DNA from: Zoroaster sp. YZ-2022
Taxonomy: Eukaryota > Echinodermata > Asteroidea > Forcipulatida > Zoroasteridae
Assembly (NCBI GenBank): GCA_029582265.1
Contig: CM055828.1
Coordinates: forward strand, 11,877,777 to 11,941,776
DNA length: 64,000 nt
Direction: 5' to 3'
Shown here piece by piece: positions 53,403-62,440 of the stretch (position 1 is the first letter of the stretch; every line of letters begins with the position of its first letter). The translations under genes were made by a program, and so were the position numbers. The notes beneath the pieces are model-generated. The model was not told the DNA's origin and did no database searches. It worked only from the letters and a program-made list of their open reading frames with translations.

Positions 53403-53768
53403 ATGATTTTAACAATGTCTTTGCATAACACTCTTTCTCATCAGGATAACATTGACGAAGTCGTTCTGTTATGGAATACTCATCGTATTCGTCCCTATCG
53501 GAATCAAATGAATCCAAATGGTAGACCTGCGCTCATTACTTTCCACACCTCTATGGAGCACAGAACCACTTGTGCAGAGTCAACGACGATGAGATTCGTC
53601 TGTGTTGAGATGAATGTATACCTCTAAAAGCCGCCGGCTACACATGCAATAAAACTGTGTTTGATTTGTGTTGTCTTCTGATAGAAGAGTCTGGCTGGAA
53701 CAAGCCGTCTTATCCAGATGAAGCAGCTGAGCTCTACAACTTACTCCGAAACGTGATATCCCAATGTT
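53403..53768 (+). pseudogene. Integrase-family C-terminal fragment
   Basis: Plus-strand pieces 'EVVLLWNTHRIRPYRNQMNP' (53457-) and, after stops, 'CVFDLCCLL' and 'YPDEAAELYNLL' ending at 53768. This resembles the end of an integrase-core family common in marine animal and fish genomes. The catalytic part is missing. It is a fragment of a mobile element or a decayed captured gene. Confidence 0.6.
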
Positions 53769-55230
53769 AGTTTGGACTGACTGGAATTCATATAAACCAT
53801 GAAGGCCTATTATTCATAAGAAGTTGTAAGGGTATTTTCCTGAAAGAGGCAGCGGTATATATTTTTACTGGGTCGGGGACAGTGGTTACTTATACTGCCC
53901 ACAGGTGAAATATAGTGCTTAGAAATATTAAAGGTGATGAAGTTTATGATTTTTGAAAAGTGCCCCTCTCCCAAGAAATTATTGATCCACCGCTGTGGGC
54001 TATCTATAAGTTGTCTACTGAAGACAACCAGAACAAGAACATTGTTTTAATGGTTGAAGGAACTGAACACAAATAAGCGACTAAGGAACATGAATGTTAA
54101 AGTTTCTGCAATGAATGTAATTGAAAAAGTGATAAAAATTATATTAAAAATAATTAAATAAAAAAATTACCCTCATTCGCAACTGTAAAAAGGGTATGGT
54201 TCAAATTCCTGAGCCAATTAAACACATTATAACCCTCAAGAACAATTAACATTGGCTTACATTTCGTTCACACAGCTTATAATAGGGCTTACCTATCTCG
54301 TTCGAACGAATTATTATCTCGTTCGAACGACTTAAAAAAATTGTTTACCCTTCAATTTGGCAGCAATGCGCTTGCGTACTTTTTCTTTTTATTAGAGATA
54401 AAAAGCCACAACTCTGCTGTGATGTGCCTGTGATGGCATCTATAGGCCTATGCTGTGATGTGCCTGTAATGATTATGCTTTTGTTGTTTGCGTTTTTATT
54501 TCCGTCACATTATTTGTGAAATATATTTTGACTTGTGCTCAATGATGAGTATAAAGTAAATTTTTGCTCCACTAATCACTATCATCTGAAGGGAAAATGT
54601 ACTTATTATATAGCCTTTTACTCGATAATCCAGCATTTACAAATTTCACACTGTATTTGAACTGCAGTGGCAACAATTTATAGTGTTAGTAAAGTTGGGG
54701 TATGGTGCAGTGGGAATGGTAGGGAGCCGGAACCATGGCCTACTGCCACCCGTACCCATCACTTCCTTCCCGCACCACCCCAGGTAAATTAATTAAGTTT
54801 AATATTTAGTTTTTTCTTCTTTTTGTGGTGAATCAGTAATTTTTGGGCTAGGCAAAAATAAAACTTGTGGATTGGAGGTATGACGCCGCAAGAGGGCGGA
54901 AGTAGCCAGGGCTGGTAATACAAATAGGTGATATTTCAGAGAATTTGTAATAAATACATGCAAATACGGTAGCCTACATGTTCCAGATTTCTTTTCCATG
55001 TGAAAAACAATAACTTGGATGAGATTTTTTGGGATTTTTTTTTTCTTCTTGGAAATGAACCATTTACTTGTATTCAGTGTACATACATCACAATCCATGC
55101 TAACACCCCCGCCCACCCCTCCCCCAATTCAATGTTGGTTTGGACTGTAATCTGCGGCGCGTCCGACCTTTCCCAACATTGAATTGGAGAAAGAGGGTTG
55201 GAGACAAATAGTACAGATTTACAATCAAGT
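53769..55230. other. Non-coding stretch
   Basis: Holds one partial copy of the minisatellite-lead repeat (54296-54375) and an inverted pair around 55128-55190 (CAATTCAATGTTGG and inverse). No gene seen. Confidence 0.5.
54296..54375 (-). repeat. Partial copy of the 46200/51700 repeat family
   Basis: Two TCGTTCGAACGA palindromes and the lead TTTACCCTTCAATTTGGCAG, without the minisatellite. A third member of the family in this window. Confidence 0.75.
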
Positions 55231-57900
55231 GGTGTGGTATTTCTCAAAGCAAGGAACTATGCACATAGGTTGTGTACATTGTTTACAGATCATCTTTGTT
55301 TGTTTTTGCCTGCCTAATTTGCAGTCGTGTTTCTTTCTATTGGGGTTTTTGCCAGGATAGTGCTGTTGCCCTGTCAACTCAATAGGAATATGGTATCTCA
55401 ACTGACTTGTTGCGTTACGTTCCCAACCCAACAGCAAGCCCTGTACAATCCTTATACGAAAATCAAGGTTACTGACATTTTTGTTCCCTGCTATGCTGGT
55501 AAATATTACTCTGCTATTGACAATACAGATATTCAGCATATGGAAAAAAAAACTCTTTTCCACCATTTCAAGCTTCTGTGTGTATGATTGTAGTATTGAA
55601 AACATTGGTCGGCAAGATCAGTTCCACCCATGTTTTTGTTGTAATCTTCAATACAATTGGGCTTCATAACATCACGAAATCCACTTGTGCTCTTATTACA
55701 CCGATTTTGCTTTTTGGACAAATCACTGTTGCCTGCATTAGTTAAAAGTAGGCATGTTAGACCCAAAATTCAAATTCCTTGCTTCTGTACAAAACTCATA
55801 TTGATTAAAGGGGCAAAAAATACCAAACTTTTTAAAAAAAGATTTAGAAAAATTGATGAAACGGTTCAAAAGTTACAGATTTTTGAATATTTAATTTCAG
55901 GGGTCCTTCCTGAAAAAATGCAATGGAACTTTACTGTATGAGCGTGGCACCATGAGTGAAATCCAAAGTCCAAAGTGATTCTTGTGTACTTTGTGTCATT
56001 TTTTGTGTCATTTTTAATCTCCAAAACCATTCATAATACAACACTGAAATTTTAAATGAACAATATACAGGCAAGTCTTCTTTGAAATCCTGCGTGTGTG
56101 TGTACGTATCGCCGTGGTATTTCAGGATTTATTACTGCTTCCTGTGACATGCCTATTAAAAGTGTTACAGATTATTTGTCTTGACAAACGATACACAATT
56201 GCCCACCTTTCACCCAAAAAATGGGTCATCTCCTTTCTTCATTTTATGTTTTTTTGGGTTTGCGGCCTGGGGTATTCTCTGTGTAGTGTAACGAACAGTT
56301 CCACAACATCTGAATCCTAGTTTAGACAGTTTAGCTAAAAGAGCTGGGCTAGTATAGTAATTATCACAATATATTACGTGTCCCTTATTCTCAAGTCCAT
56401 GGACCAGATCAATGACGACTTTTCCTGCAACTGTCGGGTTTGGTGGATGGCAGTCTGATGACTTGGAATCTACACGTACGTCTGCATCATAAACAGTTTG
56501 GGTGTCGTCAGCTCCTGTGTACAGTTTTCAAGCACACGTGTATCCTGTTTTGGACTCGTTCAGGGAGAAGGCTTTAATACCCCGTTTGATATGTTTTTTC
56601 GGCATGTACTGAAGAAAACTTAAGCGTCCCTTGAATTTCAACATACTCTCGTCTGGAGACAGATTCTGCGCAGCGTTATACAGGTTGCAAAACTTCGGGA
56701 CAAGGACTTCTATCAAGGGCCGAACTTTGGAAAGTTTGTCCCGTTTAGCCAAGGCTCTACGAGGAATTTGGTTATTGGAGACATGGAGGAACGGAATAAT
56801 TGAACTGAACCGATTACAGGACATGATCGACGGATAGAATGGGATGTGAAGAATTTCAGACGTCGACCAGTACATCTTGTATTGAGATGATTTGTTTATG
56901 CCCATGGCAATGAGAAGTGCCACAAATGCCATCATTTTGGGAATGTTGGTTGGATGCCAGGAGAACTGTTGATCAGGATTTGAGTTTATTGTTTGCTGCG
57001 CATAGCGATTAGTCTCGTCGACGAGCATATCCCACACACGAGTTGACAAAAATACAGCTTGAAGATCTCCACTGCCGACAGTGTGGCAAAGTCGCCGGTG
57101 GGGCCAGGATTTCCAGTGAACTGCACAGTCCCACACTCGTAATGGTCTCGTCGTTCCCAACCGGATCGGAAATCTAACTTTCCTGTCGTCCTCCTTGATC
57201 TCGGCCGCCTGTCACCTTGGTAGGTAGGCTGCAACAGAAAAACAAGGCAAAGGAGGATTAATCTCGGTCGGAAATCTGAATTCGAGTCAACTCGTACCCC
57301 AACCAACTCGTACCCAACCAACTCGTACCCCAACCAACCCGTACCCCAACCAACTCGTACCCGAGTTGGTTGGAGTACGAGTTGGTACGAGTACGAGTTG
57401 ACCAAAATGAGCACGAGTTGGTTGGAGTACGAGTTGACCTGTTTCCTATCTATAGGCCTACATCAATTAGCTGTTTCAATGAATACAAATAACCCCAACA
57501 AACTACTACAAATTGTACATTTTCACTCGAGCACTTTGGTCATTGCATCATGCCCGACTTTTTGCCCAAGTCCAGGGGGTGGGGATTTGCTCACTCCTAT
57601 TCAAGAGATCCATTTTCTAAATTTACATTCCTCAACTCCAACAGTTATAACCCCCTTGAGCACATTTTAAAAATACATCCGATATTTACGCTATAGGAAA
57701 TATCGTTGAATTACATTAGTTTGCATTGGGCCGGGAAGAGTAACTGTTATTCACTTTTTACTGTGCTTTACCTCTTGAAATGCCGCTGGAATGTCTTCTA
57801 TGCTGTCGTCGGAAGAAATGCCTTTATCGTCATGCGATTCTGAGCCACTGTCTGCCAAAATCTTAGCAAAAATGCCATCATTTATGTCCGTTTCCATCAT
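55231..57900 (-). pseudogene. piggyBac transposase, two exons, broken
   Basis: Exon 1 (57772-57900) encodes an acidic N-terminus ('ADSGSESHDDKGISSDDS'), donor GAG|GTAAAG. Exon 2 starts at about 57228 after TTGCAG. The core holds 'LSPDESMLKFKGR' (first Asp), 'HVIYCDNYYTSPALLAKL' (second Asp, about 56350) and 'NMGGTDLADQCFQYYN' (third Asp, about 55620). It ends in a Cys-rich zinc finger ('CKQCTQPMC'). A frameshift near 57040 and several stops between 55770 and 56280 break it. The right end of the element is GATCGAAAGGG followed by TTAA at 58155-58158, a typical piggyBac end. I could not find the left end. Confidence 0.87.
57286..57440. repeat. CCAACTCGTACCC tandem array with inverted half
   Basis: About five CCAACTCGTACCCCAA units (57286-57362) are followed by their inverse (GAGTTGGTTGGAGTACGAGT, to 57440). 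It lies in the piggyBac intron and would fold on itself. Confidence 0.85.
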
Positions 57901-58158
57901 GATTGCAACTAAAAAACAGACCGTTGTGGCAAGGCGAGTGGACGCTAGCAAAGTGGGGAAACCGCAAAGTTTTAAAAACTTAATTCCTGTCAATAGAGGG
58001 CGCCAAACAAAAGAACGCTCTAAAGCATTTTCAGGTGGTGAATTAAGTCGCCTTGGGCGTCAAGCACACGTCGATTCCTGGCACCTTTTGAAGCCCGTGG
58101 GATCAAAGCGTATCGCAATAAAGGCTCTTTTTGGAGCCCGTGGGATCGAAAGGGTTAA

Positions 58159-59243
58159 TTATCAGCGGTCTTCTGGAAAGCAGCAGTGCATGCTAGGCAG
58201 GACCACCTGCAACACAGTACTGAAGACAGGCAGTTGTGAAGATAGGAAGACGCAATTACAGTGGGTAGGATCAACCAAGTGAAATTTATTGATGAATAGT
58301 CATGACAATTTTGGAATTGTTGAAATTGTTTATAACCCCTTTTTGAGTTTTATTTGGGGGATAATTTTGCGATATAACGTTACAGTGTACATGTAGTTCT
58401 ACATTTTTGAAAGGATTTTGCCCTGTATTTTTTGTGAATTTGTAGTATACATTGCGGACACACGTGTGCAAGTAGGTGTCATTAAAGGTGCACACCGCCC
58501 TAAACGTGCAAAAAAATGGGATTGATAGAATGATAGATAATCCTTTTGGAAGGTTTTCTTCAAAAAAACTAAATCCGGGTATCATGTAATTACAACAATA
58601 AAAAAAACAATAAGGTCAAAGGTCACGTATACGCATTTCCAGTAGTCTACACGACCGTGAAACCTGTACGGCAATTGCAGATTGTATTTAAACTGGTACC
58701 TCTGCATCGTACACCGTTGTGATTGTAACAAGAGGAACAAGGTTCTAGTCTGTACATTTTGTATCCGGTGTAAACACACGAACGATCACAGAATTCCTGG
58801 ATTCGATTGCAACCAGGTGCACATCGACATCCAAGATCATCCAAAAAAGTGAGGAAAATCCTTATTAGGCTTGGTAGACCTTGGATAAACCATGGAAAAA
58901 GGCATAGACTGAACAAACCGGTGCTTAGCAGCATCTATCTGGACATGCTGGATTCTGGGTGAGCATCTCAATCATGATCAATATTGGTTTGCATTGCCAT
59001 CGGTAGACAGAACATGATGTACATGTGTAAATGATGAACACAATCATGACAATGTCCCCTGGCAATTATGTGAAATTGCCCTAACCCTTGATTACATGCT
59101 GTGACGTGAGACGGTGTTCACATCGCTTTGTCTCACTAAATTAATCTTTCTAAGTATTCCTTAACTAATTCAGAGTGTTACCTTCAAAAACAAGCTGTTT
59201 AGGGTTCTAAATCATATTTGTTTTCTAAGTAAAATCTTGCAGT
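58159..59243. other. Mostly non-coding stretch downstream of the piggyBac end
   Basis: Apart from the Cys-rich frame at 58647-58934 I see no gene or repeat structure. Confidence 0.5.
58647..58934 (-). CDS. Possible small secreted Cys-rich protein or exon
   Basis: 95 codons: a hydrophobic N-terminus that could be a signal peptide, then ten Cys in about 55 residues ('GCRCAPGCNRIQEFC', 'CSSCYNHNGVRC'). It might be an exon of a larger extracellular protein; no flanking exon or domain was recognised. An unsupported frame of this length can arise by chance, so confidence is low. Confidence 0.25.
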   Translation of the reverse strand: MLLSTGLFSLCLFPWFIQGLPSLIRIFLTFLDDLGCRCAPGCNRIQEFCDRSCVYTGYKMYRLEPCSSCYNHNGVRCRGTSLNTICNCRTGFTVV

Positions 59244-59256
59244 AGATATGTACAGT

Positions 59257-59720
59257 GATTTGTGTACCTTTTGCCAAGTCGAAAGTGAGACCCTAGTTCA
59301 TCTGTTCTGTACATGTAAGATTACCCGTTCCTTTTGGGATCGAGTTAATATATGGGTGACAGAGACAGTGAACATTAATGTCAATTTCGACAATATGTGT
59401 ATTCTCTTTGGGGTGCTGAATAGAAATTGGAGTGCCCTTAATTTGATTCTTCTTATGTGTCGTTTTCATATCTATAAAATGAAGATGAATGAAAGTAAAC
59501 CATCCTTTGAGCAGATAAAGAAGGATATTAAACGATATTATGTATTGGAGAAATTCATTTTCATGACAAATGGTAATAGTGTTAAATTTTATCAAAAATG
59601 GGACACATTTTCAAGGCTTTGTGAAGAGTAGCTCTTTATTTTTTTGGGATATGTATTATTTATATTTCTGTACTGAACGATTGTGAAATTGAGATGAGAA
59701 AATAAATATTTTTCCTCCGG

Positions 59721-59748
<28 letters not shown>
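59257..59748 (+). mobile_element. 5'-truncated LINE copy with poly(A) tail and 13-bp target duplication
   Basis: 492 bp ending in A29, flanked by AGATATGTACAGT at 59244-59256 and 59749-59761. It encodes the RT C-terminal zinc motif 'CTFCQVESETLVHLFCTC' and the following tail to 59631. AATAAA lies about 15 bp before the tail. The clean duplication and long A tail point to a recent L1-type insertion. Confidence 0.92.
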
Positions 59749-59751
<3 letters not shown>

Positions 59752-59898
59752 TATGTACAGTTGAACGTACATCTGCCGCGGCCAATTGACTGCTGCTCCT
59801 AAATATTCATATTTAGATATCACGTGTACTCTGTGACCATATAAGGATACGTCAATTTATTACTTCTTTTTTATCCCAGTATCACCAATAGCATATTT

Positions 59899-60953
59899 AG
59901 GTGTTCGAGCGACAGCGCGAACACCTCTTGATTTTGTTCTGGTTTTTTAGGTGTTCGAGCGACAGCGCGAACACCTCTTGTTATTGTTCGTTTTTTTATA
60001 CTTTTTTGGTGTTCGAGCGACACCGTTAGTTATAGTTCCAGGTAACGCTGTGACGTCATGGTGAGGTCATCTAATGAATTATTACGTAATTAGTTATAAT
60101 TAAAACAATATATTTTATATCTCGTGAACCACAATAGATAATTTCTTCATTCCTTCATAATCATACAGAACATGGAGGACTCGACATTTGATACACAGAC
60201 ATGACCATATTGACCCTTACTTCCGGTCCAAACTGGAAGTTCAAGTTTAAAAACCTCTATAAATTGACGCAAATCTGAAAGGGTATTCGAAAAAACCTTC
60301 TGGGTTTAAATGTTAAGTGGAATCTGCTCATTTAAAAAATATATTTGGTGACGTCATCACTCTTAACAGCGCCCTCTAGCGGCAGGTTTAAAAAAGTCAC
60401 TTTTTGCTATCTTGAGAAAACAGACAGAATTTTACCAGATTTGGAACAACTGACACCCATATTATGAGGAAAAAAATTGTGAAGTATGAATGACGTCACA
60501 TGATTGAACCGGAACTTACGGTTGGAAGAATTTAAAATTATATGGGATGACTGAACCGAAAGTTAATGTATTTAGTGTAGCACATTATGTTATTTTAATT
60601 ATCTATTATGAAAACTCATATCTCCTGAAGTAACTCGTCTTTTAACAACTTTAGGTGATGACGTCATCACATATGATGCACACTCGAACACCCTGAGTTT
60701 GTTTTCTACAAACTCAATACCTCTTTTTAGGTGTTCGAGCGACAGCGCGAACACCTCTTGATATTTTTTGTTTTTTTTTAGGTGTTCGAGCGACAGCGCG
60801 AACACCTCTTGATATTGTTCGGTTTTTTAGGTGTTCGAGCCACAGCGCGAACACCTTGATATTGTTCGGTTTTTTAGGTGTTTGGGTTGGTGCCCAAACA
60901 CCTTGATATTGTTCGTTTTTTGTTTAGGTGTTTGGGTTGGTGCCCAAACACCT
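59899..60953. repeat. Hairpin repeat clusters (AGGTGTTCG...CGAACACCT)
   Basis: 28-bp hairpins at 59899-59926, 59949-59976, 60729-60756, 60780-60807, about 60829-60855, 60876-60903 and 60926-60953, spaced by 45-50 bp within two clusters. The last two have a changed stem (AGGTGTTTGGG...CCCAAACACCT) that still pairs fully. A ~700-bp unit separates the clusters. Confidence 0.9.
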
Positions 60954-61315
60954 TCATATTGTTCGGGGTTTTTTTTCTTCTTCTTTTTCTTCTCAATAAG
61001 ACTTATCCAGAGACAAAAACATAGTTGCAGAGTTCACAGAACCTTAAAACTTCACACATAGTTAGACCTTAACATGTAGTTGTGCCTACACCTTAACATG
61101 TAGTTGTACACTAAGTTGTGACGTCATAGTGAGGTCATCAAATATCGAATTACACTAAATCAAAGGTTAATATTTTCAAAAAATCATATCTCATGAACCA
61201 CAAACGATATTTTCACAGTCTTTGCACCATGTTATAGATCTTTAATTATGTGATTTTTCGTACACAGACGTGACCCCAATTTGACCTCTCCTTCCGGTCG
61301 AAAACAGAAGTTTAA
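60045..61315. repeat. Diverged ~200-bp direct repeat linked to the hairpins
   Basis: 60045-60245 and 61115-61315 share GTGACGTCAT, GTGAGGTCATC, ATATCTC.TGAACCACAA, TACACAGACRTGACC and CTTCCGGTC in order. Together with the hairpins this suggests two tandem copies of one element. Confidence 0.65.
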
Positions 61316-61789
61316 ATGAACAACTATTCAGAAGCACAGGCATACTGCGTGAACGGCCTTGACGTTGTCTTACACACAGACATATCGGCCTATAGTGTGT
61401 GTATATGCAGTATCTAATTAGAATATAATACTTCGAGTTTACGAAGACCGCGCAGGTCATGACCCGCCATGCAGCAGCAAAAACAATGGCTTCCCTGTCG
61501 GGCCCGTCTGCAGAAAATGCGTCGCAGAAAATGTACTATTATTAAGTATTATGCATTTGTCTAGCATGGAATCCAAATTGTTATCATTTTTGGAAATGAG
61601 TTGGACAAAGTTTCTTTCATGTGCAAGTGGATGGAAGAAATAGATGGTATGGTTGAGTGTGATATTGCCAATAAACCATCGAGCAAGCAATGGTCTAACG
61701 AGTAACGTTAGGGCTGTTGGAGCTAACGTACATAACATATGTATAAATAATGTATCGCGACGCTGGTAATAGTGGGGCTGATATGTAAC

Positions 61790-62440
61790 AAAAATTGCTC
61801 GAGATGTTCACATCCGGCAGAAAGTTTGAAATTTTGCATACAGGGGTATTTTGACATGCTGAGTTCAAAAATTGGCGGATCCAAGAGGTCTGACCAATGG
61901 ACCGGCCGCCATCTTGAATTCCAATATGGCCGCCATGACGAAACATTGAACATTACTATCTTGGGTTCCAAGTGACCTATGGCCCTGAAATTTGGTACAC
62001 AGGTGCATTTTGAGATAATGAATTCAATAATGGAAAAATTAGAAATGTCTGACAAACCTTATGGCCGCCATTTTGAATTCCAATATGGCCGCCAAGACGA
62101 AATGTTGAAAATCCCTATCTTGGGTTCTAAATGACCTGTGGTGCTCAAATTTTGTACACAAGGGTATGTTGACATGCTGAGTTCAATAAGGCAATAATTT
62201 GAAATGTCTGACAAATGGTATGGCCGCCATTTTGAATTCCAATATGGCCGCCAAGACGAAATGTTGAAAATCCCGGGTTCTTTGCAAAAGCAATACCAAT
62301 TCAATGGATCCCTAGTTGACGAATCATATAACAGTCACCACCCAAGATTCCTGGAAATCATGGGTTCTAAATGACATAAGGCACTGGAATTTGAAACACA
62401 AGTACATTTTGTTATGCTGAGTTCAACTGTTCAATAGTTC
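61790..62440. repeat. ~160-bp tandem array, about four units
   Basis: GCCGCCATTTTGAATTCC followed by AATATGGCCGCC recurs near 61905, 62065 and 62224. The other blocks (TTGACATGCTGAGTTCA, CTATCTTGGGTTC) keep the same order. The last unit is partial and abuts the stop of the following minus-strand gene. Confidence 0.85.

Noticed and set aside
54781..55231. Left end of the piggyBac element.
   Set aside because: TTAA occurs near 54790-54800, but no CCC-type terminus or match to the right end is present.
57791..58282. A 163-codon plus-strand frame as a gene.
   Set aside because: It is antisense to piggyBac exon 1 and its leader and has no coding features of its own.
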